64,000 nt of DNA, from contig NC_051131.1 of assembly GCF_014839805.1 (NCBI RefSeq), positions 14,186,913 through 14,250,912 on the forward strand. Reading direction: 5' to 3'. The number at the start of each line of letters is the position of its first letter. Within the stretch, counting starts at the first letter, position 1. This DNA is from Manduca sexta. Taxonomy: Eukaryota; Arthropoda; Insecta; Lepidoptera; Sphingidae. A model generated the notes under the pieces. It had not been told where the DNA came from and made no database searches. It saw nothing but the letters and a program-made list of their open reading frames with translations. A program made the translations under genes and the position numbers. This document shows, one piece after another, positions 34,687 through 44,160 of the stretch.

Positions 34687-34753
34687 CAATCTTATATTAA
34701 AATGACGTAGCGACGTTTTTAGTAGGTTGTTCTTGAATGTCTTTGATATATGA

Positions 34754-34790
34754 GACAGTGGCGAAAGATGAAATTTTCCGAAAAGGAATC
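34754..34790 (+). repeat. hAT-type terminus fragment
   Basis: ACAGTGGCGAAAGATGAAAT and TTTTCCGAAAAGG match the terminus of the 40870-41034 MITE (CAGTGGCGAAGGGTGAAAAC). Only one end remains; it runs into a SINE B scrap. Confidence 0.6.
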
Positions 34791-34794
34791 CGTC

Positions 34795-34905
34795 ACAACA
34801 TATCGGTCAACAATGAGTACTAGACAAAGTAACACTTTGCCTGATCCAGGGCTTCAATCCAAGACCTCGACGCAGTAAGCAATACAACTGCGCTACCAAG
34901 GCAGC
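34795..34905 (-). repeat. SINE family B, degenerate 5' half
   Basis: On the complement: CTGCCTTGGTAGCGCAGTTG (A box region), CGAGGTCTTGGATTGAAGC (eroded box B) and CAGGCAAAGTGTTACTTTGTC in two parts. The 3' half is missing. Confidence 0.7.
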
Positions 34906-35560
34906 TTACTATCTTAAAGTTGTTCCTAAAGTCATACAACGTATAATTTTTCTAGAAATAAGACCATGACCATTTACCATCAGTTGATCCAAATTCACCC
35001 CTATTACAAGACAATAGATAACAAAACCATTTATCAATAGCACAACGAACATCAAACAGACAGATTAAAATGGTAGATATAAGCATGTACATAACAATCT
35101 AGAACCCTTGTAGATTAGCCGCATACAGGAAGGGAGGGCTCTGATTGCTTTCAAACTGAAACAAAGGCTGGTCAAGGGTCCAGGGGTTCTGTGTCTTTGT
35201 TAACCACCCCTATGCTAAATGGAACTCGGCGTTGAGAATTTACAATACGCGTCCTAATTTATAAAGAATAAACAATATTGAAAAAGGCTTGGTGGTTCTT
35301 TATGATATAAAGCTTATTGTTCTTTGTCGTTTTGTATGTATCATCCAGGTAAGATTATGTGTCAGAAATTATAAAGTTAATTGAAAAATATTCCAAATTC
35401 AAATCAATAAGTTTTTATTTTTAATTAAAATTTGTTATAACGGAAGAATCTAATTTAAATTTTACTTTTTTTTCTGCGTCTTGTTAATAATCGTCACAAA
35501 CTATTTGTATTGTAATCTGTTAAAAAACCACAAATGAAATATGTTTATTCTATAAACTGC
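34906..35560. other. AT-rich intronic DNA
   Basis: Nothing recognised. Confidence 0.4.
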
Positions 35561-35830
35561 ATTAATGCAACATCATGCATGACCGACATAACACCACAAA
35601 TACATTTACATCCAATAGTTGAATCTGAGATACGCAAAATGTACAATGCTCTACGGCGTAGCACAAAAGCGCTACGTGTGACTACGCTCCAACAAACAGG
35701 ACTATGCCTAACAATGTAGGACTACTACAACACGATGATGTGCGTACACACTACACCGCACATACAGCTACGCCGTAGCACTACAACGCAGAACGACGTA
35801 GCACCACGTAGCTGCACGTTCGTTCCGATT
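35561..35830. repeat. TACG/GTAGC-rich complex repeat patch
   Basis: Dense short palindromic words: CTACGGCGTAGC at 35651, GCTACGTGTGACTACGCTCC just after, GCTACGCCGTAGC at 35767-35779, then GACGTAGC, CCACGTAGC and TGCACGTTCG. The 6-bp arms GCTACG/CGTAGC around a one-base centre recur. It resembles no family I can name. It might be an eroded hairpin-rich transposon or a satellite-like seed. Confidence 0.5.
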
Positions 35831-36799
35831 TATTGATTTCAGTTCTCCCCCAACTCATTGAGATGTTAATACGACACGTAAACTCGTGACGCATTGTGTT
35901 CCTTACCCGTATTGTTTTAAGGTTTAAATCGGATTAAACCCCAGTTGATGAGTCAATGAAAGCTTCCTGAATAAAGTGCGGCGGTATTTGCCGCGTGACA
36001 TGACCCGCTCGTATTAGTATGCCAAGTTGTTATGTAAGGAACTTTGTCCGGAGTTACGTAGAGAAAGCTGTGTTTTGAGTTTGTTCATATTTTAGAAATT
36101 CTGAACTTCGCTGAAGTCTGTGACTAGGTTTTGATTACCAGCCTTTTGTAATCGCTACAGTGTAGGGTAATATTTTAGAAACAAAGATATTTTGATAAAA
36201 ATAATTATAGACCGCGATATTGTTATATTATTAGGACCCGTTTCACAATTTGTGTGTACATTTATTCATGTTACACGCCACATAAATGTATAAGTCAACT
36301 AAATACAAAAGTCACACTCCAAGCTTCTAAATAAATGGCAATAACATCATTATCTACATTAGCTGTTTAAAACTACAACAGGCAAATAAAATTTACTTGA
36401 AATTTGCGAAACTTATTCTTGTGAATTAATTTTAATGCTTACTAAAAAGCTTACAGTATTGTACTAATCAAACACTTCTTAACTAACACGGGTTAAAACT
36501 AATCAATTAAATAAACAGAACACCTAACAGTAAAAAAAACCTTTTACAATTTTTAAAAAACGAACCCAAAATATAAAAGAATCTGTTAAAGACAGTGCTG
36601 AAGCTTTGCTGTAAAACGTATTCGACTTAGCAAGAAGCTCACGGCGCAAGATAATGACTCTACATATTAACAGAGTAAAAAAAAACGCTAGGTAGAGTAC
36701 GTGGATATGTTTTCAGCTTATGGATAATATTAGTACCTGTTGTAGCGGGTGCTTGGAAATTATAATAAGGAGTTGTTGTTAGAGAGTTTCTTGCATCTC
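35831..36799. other. Intronic DNA, no gene
   Basis: AT-rich with a GC-richer patch at about 35975-36060. No exon or repeat recognised. Confidence 0.4.
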
Positions 36800-36879
36800 T
36801 ACTCCAGTGTTTGGAAACTATTATACAGTGTGTTGCTGAAGGAATTTTTGCTCCTGCATGGAGAGAAAACACAAATATT

Positions 36880-37075
36880 ATTGTGAAAATTATATTAATG
36901 AGTTTTTACTCCTTGGATATAAGGAGAAATAACATAAATGTTGTTGTTAAAAATTATATTAATTCATATATATCCCGCATTATATTAATGAATTTTTACT
37001 TCTTGAATGGGAGGTGAAATAAAATAAATATAAAAAATTGTATTATATATATATATCCCGCATTACGTCCTTCAT
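36880..37075. repeat. Imperfect ~90-bp tandem repeat
   Basis: TTATATTAATGAGTTTTTAC near 36891 and TTATATTAATGAATTTTTAC near 36981 start similar units. ATATATATCCCGCATTA recurs near 36966 and 37055. About two units are visible. The second carries extra AT dinucleotides. No function known. Confidence 0.65.
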
Positions 37076-37080
37076 GGCAT

Positions 37081-37835
37081 TAAGTATCGCTAGTAAATAT
37101 AAGCTGTATATCTACCAATTATGTCTTATCTGTTATATATTTGGAGTAATTTTGTAGCTTAGAAGATTTTTTTCTTTCGTCAAATAAAATTTATCCTTGT
37201 AATAAATTATAACTGAATATAAAAGTGAAAAAAATCAACTTCATACATACAACCGCCATTTCTAATTCGATTGTGTTGTGCAATATATTTTATTTTATAT
37301 TGAAAAATTAGTCCTTAATGTGTAATCATGGTGTAATTTCGGGACTTTGTCACCAAGTGTGGCGTATATACTTAAGTTTATATCAGAAAGGTAGAATTAA
37401 CAGAAATGTGATTATTTGATAAACATATTGCTTTGAATTTGTGGAACTCGATCGTGGTTTTTTACATGATTGTGAAATTATTTTCAGAAATTATTGAAGC
37501 ATATAATTTTTATTATTAATACCTTGTTGTACAACATTATTTGTATAACCAAAAGGATAAATAAAAGAACAAGAACTACATAACGAGTATATATTAATTG
37601 ATATTAATTTTAGTTCTACCGCCACTTTTATTTATTATTGTTAAGTAGAATACGCTTATTATTTATTTATGCTAGTTTAATATTATTATTAAAGCAATAA
37701 GAATATAATAAAAGCCAAACCCTCATACTGCAGATGAAACCGCATCGTCTACTGCAAAACGCTTTAAAACAATTGAAAATTCGAACCTCGACCACCGCTT
37801 ACCTCACGTTTAAACCTCGAATAAAAATTAGTGAA
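37081..37835. other. AT-rich intronic DNA
   Basis: Nothing recognised. Confidence 0.4.
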
Positions 37836-37965
37836 GACGAAATTACAGGGGAGGCGCGGCCCGTAACAGCTCTTCGCATGGCATCTCACGGCCCTTGGCT
37901 CTACGCGGCTCGGTGCACACGCGCCGCGCTGTCTCTACACACTCATTCCATACTCTACATTCCCG
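37836..37965. other. CpG-rich unique patch
   Basis: About 130 bp of high GC in AT-rich surroundings (GGAGGCGCGGCCCGTAACAG and CTACGCGGCTCGGTGCACAC). A plus-strand 88-codon frame crosses it but has no domain features. Not repeated in the window. Candidate regulatory or non-coding first-exon DNA. Confidence 0.4.
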
Positions 37966-38435
37966 GTACTGTATTTTTCAGTTTTATGACACACGTCTAG
38001 TAAATGTGTTGAGGTTTGGTGCAGTGATAGTTGACTGTAAAAGCTCTATATTTTCGTTTGATATTTTTTTTTGCGTAAGTCGTTCTGTTTCTGGGGTCAG
38101 CTATGTATGGTTTGTAATTTATTTTCGGTTTTTGAGGATATTATTAGGTTAATTTTAGGACGGTAAACAATTTATATCTTTATGCTGATGTACGAAAATT
38201 AAGTAATCAGACTCTACTACTTTTATCTGTAGATGTTGTCAATAGTAATCTCTACATTTTTTCCCTATAAACTTAGGCCTAGAAATTTTTTGAAGTACTG
38301 ACCCACTAATGAACAATTTGGTAAATTATCACAACTCTCAAAATACCAAAAATAATCATGTCTTCTTTCCATTTAAAGCTGATATTAACAAAGAAAACCC
38401 ATTCGAACACACCGTAACAAACATTCGACATACGT
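37966..38435. other. AT-rich intronic DNA
   Basis: Nothing recognised. Confidence 0.35.
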
Positions 38436-38610
38436 CCTTCTTCTACGACAGCGACATCGATTCCAAATCGATTAGATACGAAGTCACGTCGTCACGGCGC
38501 GTGGCTCGATGCGCGAATGGCTGAATTTACATGTCGGATGCATACACATGTAAATTGTGGTACGGCGTTCGACGTCGCAGCGACGTCGCGTCACGTATTC
38601 AGAATATGGA
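38436..38610. other. CpG-rich patch with palindromes
   Basis: Contains GTCACGTCGTCACGGCGCG, a 10-bp perfect inverted repeat ATTTACATGT / ACATGTAAAT (38525-38534 and 38546-38555, 11-nt loop), and CGACGTCGC twice, at 38570 and 38581. CGTCA/GACGTC words resemble bZIP (CREB/ATF-like) sites. No exon is evident. Candidate enhancer; could also be a degenerate element. Confidence 0.45.
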
Positions 38611-39359
38611 TGTTAATTTTATATTCTTATAAACGTGTTAGGTACCATTTTGTTTAGGTATCGAAGGTCTCAGCGTATAATGTTTGTAATGTGTTGCGAA
38701 GTTATATTACAAAGGATAGATCACGTGGCTTATGAATGGGAAGGTATGGACCGTAATCATGATGGAAATTTCGTTCATAATTTTCTTACTTTGTAGGAAT
38801 AGCAACGTTACATCCAATAAGACAGGTGAGCATTAGTTTGACTACGTTTACTGGAATATATTGCTCTGTGTCATATAATAATAAATGTGAACTACAAAGC
38901 TCATAATGCTTAGAGATTTCATTGATCACAACGTCTTTCAAGCTAGAATACAATTTTGATACCTTAAAATTAGGCGGGATCATTTCTTCGTACCTAGGTA
39001 GACTTATTTTGATTATACATGTATTTAGAAAACCTAGATTAAATATTCAAATTTTAATTATATTTTGGATTTTTTACCCAACTGCTCCAAAAGCAGGGTA
39101 ATGTAAATTACAGCATAATAATTCAAACACAAAACTTCGAAATAATGAATCGATATTAGATGCTCAAGCCGGGAAATAACAAAAACTCAACGTACGAACA
39201 AAATTTGATTCGTAGCCAATCTTGTTGGTAATAAGATATGTTGCCGGGAAACATTGTCCTTTCGATTGGACGGGGTGGGAGTAAGGCAGGAGAGGTAGCA
39301 GTTTCCAAGAGACCTAAGTTTTTATACGTAGAATGGAAATTATGCAGGTTTATTGTTCA
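38611..39359. other. Intronic DNA, no gene
   Basis: AT-rich; no feature recognised. Confidence 0.4.
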
Positions 39360-40176
39360 CTAGCTTCCGCCCGCAGCTGCGCCCGCGTGGGTTTCGGACT
39401 TCAAAAATGGAGGAGGTGCTCAATTTGTCGGGATGTTTTTTAAATGTATGGTGGTATGCAGGTGGTCCGATTATCCGGTCAGGGTCTGATGATGGGATCC
39501 TGGTGATATCGAAGGAAGCATATAGCATGATTCAGTATTCACGCGTGATGGCTTATTATTAGCGTATTTCATGTATAACTTTGGTGTTTCTATACCGATT
39601 TCTATGATTCTTTTTTATGGAATATTTAATAATGTTAACTTTTTAATTAGGGATGACTGAGAGTGTTATAAACGTAAGAGTACACAAATATAATGAGAAA
39701 GCTTCGAACTGCTAAGCTATCGGGAGTTACACGTGTTATTGTGAGTCAACCATAAAAGATAGACATATGCTGTCGTGGGATATTTTTATATAATTTTAAG
39801 GAGAACATTTCCGTCATACATGATTTCTGTGTAGCTTTAACCATTAAGGTTGCACACGCGACGGAAGCTTAAAAAATGGAGTAACTTCTCCCGTTTTCCC
39901 AACATTGCCATTCACTGCTCTGCTCCTATTAATTGTAGCGTGATGAAAAGTATACTATAACCAGCTCAGGAGTAAGAAAAATAATTGTACCAAGTTTCGT
40001 TAAAATCCGTCGAGTAGTTTTTGTTTCTATAACGGTTATACAGACAGACAGACAAAAATTTTACTAATTGCATTTTTGGCATCAGTATCGATCCCTAATC
40101 ACCCCCTGATAGTTATTTTGGAAATATATTTCATGTACAGAATTGACCTCTCTACAGATTTATTATAAGTATAGAT
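39360..40176 (-). mobile_element. Helitron-type non-autonomous element, subfamily 2
   Basis: Same termini as the 12646 element (TCTATACTTATAATAAATC at one end, CTAG before T at the other). Near the 3' end it has a different internal module, GGAGGTGCTCAATTTGTCGG through TGATGATGGGATCCTGGTGA, and lacks the GGTCGCGAACG-bounded block. The copy at 57952-58769 shares this module. 817 bp, non-coding. Confidence 0.82.
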
Positions 40177-40554
40177 TATTCGACGTGTTTGTTTCGGATC
40201 GCGACAGAATGCGGCGATCTAATTGCTTAACATACAACATTATTACTTGTTATTTTGCTTTTTCATTTATTAGTTAATACGATCATATCAATGTATATAA
40301 AAAAAAACAATGATCTGTGTCTTTACAATTGGAAAAATATTTGGAAGATACGAGTAATAGGAACAACGTTCCGAGTTATCGATTTTTTTTGCTTCGTGCT
40401 TGTTTTAGCTCTTATTTCCAAGATACAAAAGCCGAAAATGCTTTGCGACTTCGAAATCAAACTCACAATCTTCTGATCCACACTCATATACGCCATTAGA
40501 CCAAAGCATTACGTTACAGTGACATTCAGAATAATTAGACCATTCAAGTCCACT
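40177..40554. other. Intronic spacer
   Basis: Three overlapping open frames (40255-40611) on both strands have no family resemblance. Nothing called. Confidence 0.35.
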
Positions 40555-40832
40555 ATACTTGCTGGTGGTAGGATATATTCTATATCCGCCCGGATAGCGA
40601 CCATGGTACACAAGATGTTAAAACCCGCCATAGTGGCCCACGTATGTCGCGTTCCGGGATTAGCCTGTGTATATCCAGTTCCGACAGTTTAATTGTGTCG
40701 ACTGCTGGGGAGTAATCATCTCCCGTCAGTCGACATTCTATTGGACCCCATTTACCATTACCTACACCATTACCATTACCGTTACCATTACCATTACCTA
40801 CATACCATTTACCATAGCAGTGGGGTCACTGT
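40555..40832 (+). repeat. Repeat family F, fullest copy
   Basis: Runs from CTTGCTGGTGGTAGGATATA and CTATATCCGCCCGGATAGCG through AAACCCGCCATAGTGGCCC, GTCGACTGCTGGGGAGTAAT and TCAGTCGACATTCTATTGGA, then an imperfect (ATTACC)n microsatellite at 40747-40810, and ends in CAGTGGGGTCACTGTGCC. Copies or parts occur at 27668, 33270, 49395 and 56783. CAGTCGAC/GTCGACTG gives a local hairpin. Class undetermined (SINE-like, length about 275 bp). Confidence 0.8.
40747..40810 (+). repeat. (ATTACC)n imperfect microsatellite
   Basis: Repeated CATTACC, CATTACCGTTACC and CCTACA variants inside family F. In the minus-strand copy at 49395-49650 this zone is reduced to a single GATAATG unit, so the array is length-variable between copies. 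Confidence 0.8.
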
Positions 40833-40869
40833 GCCCGTGTTAAAAAATACTGAAAACGTTAGAAACTAT

Positions 40870-41034
40870 CAGTGGCGAAGGGTGAAAACTTTTAAAAGGT
40901 AACCCGAGGCAAAAAAAATGCCTCAGGTACCGGATATATCGCGACCAATTTAACAGAAAAAAAACAAAAAGAAACGACAATAAACCTAAAAGGGAAGCCG
41001 GTAGGAATCGATTTGTATAAACGCTTCGCCACTG
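40870..41034. mobile_element. 165-bp hAT-type MITE
   Basis: Termini CAGTGGCGAAGGGTGAAAAC and ATAAACGCTTCGCCACTG are inverted repeats. Perfect 8-bp duplications GAAACTAT lie at 40862-40869 and 41035-41042. The left end is the complement of the right end of the 29878-31389 element (GGTTACC next to the CCCTTCGCCACTG terminus), and the right end is the complement of its left end. This is therefore an internally deleted relative in the opposite orientation. Confidence 0.92.
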
Positions 41035-41042
41035 GAAACTAT

Positions 41043-41425
41043 ACCTACAAAATATCGATATAAAATTTCTATCACAATTGAAGTTCGCACGCTAAGACGC
41101 GATTCAAGGTGCTATGCCTTGCATCGTTTTGTTGAATACCAAACGGTGAGACGATCTTTTTAAAATGCTAAAACAGTCACGTGCGGTTGTTTAGAGTTCC
41201 GTATAGTGGTATTGTCATAAAATATTTTCGGTGAGGGCGAGAATTGATATTTATATCGAAATGTTCTATTTATAAAAATATTATATTTATTTTATTGAAA
41301 GGTATTTGTAGGAAAGGTGTTCAAATGTTCGAGTCATAATTTTGTGTAGCGTTACGATATTAAAAAACTCAAAACGTCAGTAAAACTGTCATAACCAAAT
41401 CAAACCTATTTGAAAACAAGTTATA
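41043..41425. other. Intronic spacer
   Basis: AT-rich; no feature recognised. Confidence 0.35.
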
Positions 41426-41840
41426 TCAACTAACCTGTGACCAGAATATGCCTAAATTCACCCCATGACAGGACACGAAATCACGTTCCAAAACTACCCA
41501 AAGCCCAAATTCACATCTCAACTCGCAAACCGCACGAAAACAAAACGCCGACGCACAAACGTTCGAATGAACCGGCCGTAACCGGAACCGTACCGCCGCA
41601 AACCGGTTCATACTAGTTTCAAATCGAAACTGTTCCGCGGCGCCCTTTGATGTGGCGAAATTTTAGTTTTGCGTTCTTCGACGCGGAATGCGGTAATTAC
41701 AATCGCGTACAAATGGAATACAGTATGAGCGTTTTAAACGTCAACCAGGGAACGCTCGTTGACGGTTTAGAATAATGGCGGGGTTATTTATGGGATTTTT
41801 TGCGAGCTTCCTTTGTGTATACGACGGTGACACGAGACAT
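41426..41840. other. GC-richer unique block with AACCGG cluster
   Basis: Three AACCGG words occur in 40 bp (41570, 41580, 41601). The last is the full palindrome AACCGGTT, which matches the known insect Grainyhead site. The surrounding 400 bp are unique in the window and CpG-richer than average. It lies about 1.6 kb downstream of the 43435 exon inside the long intron. Candidate enhancer. Confidence 0.45.
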
Positions 41841-41899
41841 GTAATAAATTAACATTGGATGCATTTTATATACTTGAATTCGTGTATAAAGTTGTGACT

Positions 41900-42310
41900 T
41901 TAATTGTTTGTAGGGGCTAATCTCTGGAACTACTGAACTGACTCACTAATATGAAGCTACATTACTCCTGAGTGGTATATACACACACACACACACACAA
42001 CATCACGCATTTTATCCCCGAAGGGGTATGCAGAGGCGCAACCATGGCACACATCCGTCCCATGATGTGATAGGGGGCGAGCCTATCGCCATATCGGGCA
42101 CAAATTCCAGACTCCGGGCTGATACTGAGCAGAAAAACCCAAATATCACTTTGCCCAACCCGGGATTCGAACCCAGGACCTCAGAGCGCTGCCGTACCGC
42201 GCATGCAGTACAACTACGCCACCGAGGCAGTCATACCTGAGTGGCATATGTTATTTTTTATCCCGGGAAAATATAAAGGGGACTTTTATACCAGAAAAAA
42301 AATTGTTGTC
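41900..42310 (+). mobile_element. Degenerate Helitron body split by a SINE
   Basis: The left part (GGCTAATCTCTGGAACTACT, GAAGCTACATTACTCCTGAG) and the right part (TTTTTTATCCCGGGAAAATA) correspond in order to the Helitron-like body at 63055-63207. The SINE B copy 41981-42235 separates them. Ends not preserved. Confidence 0.65.
41981..42235 (-). mobile_element. SINE family B (tRNA-derived), inserted in a Helitron
   Basis: On the minus strand: GACTGCCTCGGTGGCGTAG head, box B GGGTTCGAATCCC, body with GGGCAAAGTGATATTTGGGT and CCCCTTCGGGGATAAAATGC, and a (TG)n tail of about 20 bp at the left. It is flanked by 14-bp repeats CCTGAGTGGTATAT (41967-41980) and CCTGAGTGGCATAT (42236-42249) with one difference. 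Compared with the other full copies it lacks about 20 bp around the ACTTGGCGAAAAGTGGG stretch. Confidence 0.9.
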
Positions 42311-42431
42311 AGAGACGGAGCAAAGAGCTATAATATTATCGGTCACAATTGTATTGTGCTTCTTAATCTTATCTGAGAAGTCTACCTACAAAGATAGAAC
42401 TGTTCTGTTTATTTCTGTCATCAAGCAGTCA

Positions 42432-42600
42432 GCCAGTGTAACTACTAGACATAGTAAGACTTAACATCTCATGTCTCAGGATGGCGAGCGTAGTGGAATA
42501 CCTACCAAACAATACTTTGTAATTCAAGGTGTTGGATGGTGTTTCTACTGTTTATTGGCGGCCGTGTCGCTTATCATCAGGCGAACGGCAAGCAAGCAAT
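42432..42600 (-). repeat. Interspersed repeat D (SINE-like), partial
   Basis: Complement of the first half of repeat D: ACTTAACATCTCATGTCTCA, GGATGGCGAGCGTAGTGGAA, GGTGTTGGATGGTGTTTCTA and GGCGAACGGCAAGC. Confidence 0.75.
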
Positions 42601-43247
42601 AATGCCAACAAGACAATAGTCTTGTGTTCAACTATGTCTAGAATCATTTTGCAGGAACGACTTCGCTTTTCACGACAGCCTACTTGCCTAACTTATTCAT
42701 TTACATTAGTTTATTTGAAGCAGAATATTTATTGATCAAAAAGACATCACTAAATAGATTAATCTTGAGCATCCTACAACAAAAACAAATATGAACTTAC
42801 ATTATTAAATGATAAAACCGTATTCTGATGCGTCGCCTCTACATAAAAACGAACAAAACACCGTAAAAACAGTTGAAATACATAACGAACGAGCTCTAGC
42901 CGTCCAGCGGAAGCGGGCAAGTTAAATGGTGTTTAAAGCCGACAGACAAACAATACAACCTTTTTATTAAGCGAAAATCTTTTTAAATATTTCACAACAG
43001 CACTCGGCGTGTGATAAACCTCCTCGGAAGTCCTCCCCGCCCCTCCGCCCCTACGGACGGACACTTTTTTCAACTTGATACAATAGTATTTTCGGCATTG
43101 TCTGATTTTGAATTAGCTAGGGATGCGTCTGGTCTTTTATGTTTATTCATGTATGTTGGGAATTTTGTTCTAAAAATACTGTAGTGGACTTAGTTAAGTG
43201 GTATTGTCTCACGTGTTAAGGTGCCATTCTGTTGGATATAAATATTA
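42601..43247. other. Intronic DNA, no gene
   Basis: GC-richer patch at 43015-43070 (CCTCCCCGCCCCTCCGCCCC); otherwise AT-rich with no recognised feature. Confidence 0.35.
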
Positions 43248-43370
43248 CTAGCTTTTGCCTGCGACTCTGCCCACGTGATTTTTTTTCGTGGGATAAAAAT
43301 TAGCTTGTAATGCTATGGAGTAATTTAACTTCTTATTATTGAAAAAAAAACAATACTAGAAATAGGAAAA
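43248..43370 (-). repeat. Helitron 3'-end fragment
   Basis: Reads CTAGCTTTTGCCTGCGACTC on the plus strand, the reverse of the CTAG-terminated Helitron 3' end, then CGTGGGATAAAAATTAGC. The rest of the element is lost. It sits less than 200 bp downstream of the 43435 donor. Confidence 0.65.
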
Positions 43371-43434
43371 TTATTTAGAAATTCAATTTACTGTCATTTG
43401 TTCTCATTTTGTAGCAGTATGCTAAGTGACTTAC

Positions 43435-43485
43435 CAACTGGGCTTTCTTCATTCCAAAATGAATCATCCAGTGTGTAATCGGCTT
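43435..43485 (-). CDS. mmd: 51-nt exon of the ADAM-like gene, upstream of the prodomain core
   Basis: On the minus strand the acceptor TTTTCGTTGTTACAG and the donor CAGTTG|GTAAGTCAC frame 51 nt exactly. Of the three frames, one hits a stop. The frame compatible with the next exon gives (x)ADYTLDDSFWNEESPV and leaves a single G, which completes GGA (Gly) with the GA at the start of the 17066 exon. The acidic, aromatic reading flows directly into EVERLL, as expected just before the prodomain YPV block. The exon starts with two bases of a split codon, so the upstream exon must end in phase 1. Its length is a multiple of three, so skipping would preserve frame. Splice sites are strong; assignment comes from phase and continuity. 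Confidence 0.8.
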
Positions 43486-44160
43486 CTGTAACAACGAAAA
43501 TATACTTTTGAATATATAAATAAACATAATATCTATCAATTCCAGTAAAGCCTTAGTGTGGCTGTTAAATTGTCCTACATAGTTAGTAACTCACTAAATA
43601 ATTGTAACACTGTTACATTTTCTTTGGACGATATGGTCGCAAACCTCAGTTTGTCAATGAATACGTACTTGCTTCGGCATAACATATACTATACTAAAAT
43701 AGACCTTTGACAGACATGACAGACCTTATATTTTAACATCGCCTGTTTCAGACTATAATTTATTATTATTAATCTCAAATACATGATTGTGGTCACTACG
43801 GGTTATCAACCACGAACTTACCACAATATAATGTGTTTCCCTTATAGCCCCCTCTTCAATCTATAGGTATTCTGTCCGTACACCTATCTTTAATACTGAC
43901 CTTACCTAGTAAATTAAGGGAATGGGTCCCACAACTTCATCGCTAATTACCTTTTTACAATCATCAATAACACGCATGACTCGCGCATTCGTTGAAAATT
44001 TCGCAAAACTTATGCTTTTGCGTGAAACTAAACAGTTACCACTCGTTTGTCACGTCACACCGCTGCGTCACGCTGAATCGTTTATCGTTAACTACATTTA
44101 TTTCAGTGTAAATATACAACCATAGTGAGTGATGGTTCTCATTGCTTTTTCAGAAAAGGC
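43486..44160 (-). other. Upstream intron, first part; no gene
   Basis: Minus-strand intronic sequence just upstream of the 43485 acceptor. Weak donor-like sites at 43814 (GTG|GTAAGTTCG) and 43913 (CTAG|GTAAGG) have no matching acceptor or phase. Nothing called. Confidence 0.4.

Larger units (their letters stand above)
17067..43434 (-). other. Intron of the ADAM-like gene (about 26.4 kb)
   Basis: Bounded by the strong donor CAGTTG|GTAAGTCAC at 43434 and the acceptor TGTTCCACCCAG at 17067. The phase agrees: the upstream exon ends with one base (G) and the downstream exon begins with GA, which gives GGA (Gly). The intron is packed with transposons, listed individually, plus several GC- and CpG-rich unique patches that are plausible intronic regulatory sequence. 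I found no convincing additional exon inside it on either strand. Confidence 0.75.

Noticed and set aside
39353..39562. Open frames containing AYHHTFKKHPDKLSTSSIFEV or the antisense reading (also at 57863)
   Set aside because: They are identical in two Helitron subfamily 2 copies and read in both orientations, so they are repeat sequence with no sign of protein selection.
43814..43850. Minus-strand donor GTG|GTAAGTTCG after an open stretch, just upstream of the 43435 exon
   Set aside because: No acceptor with a pyrimidine tract precedes it, and its apparent phase does not provide the required split codon convincingly.
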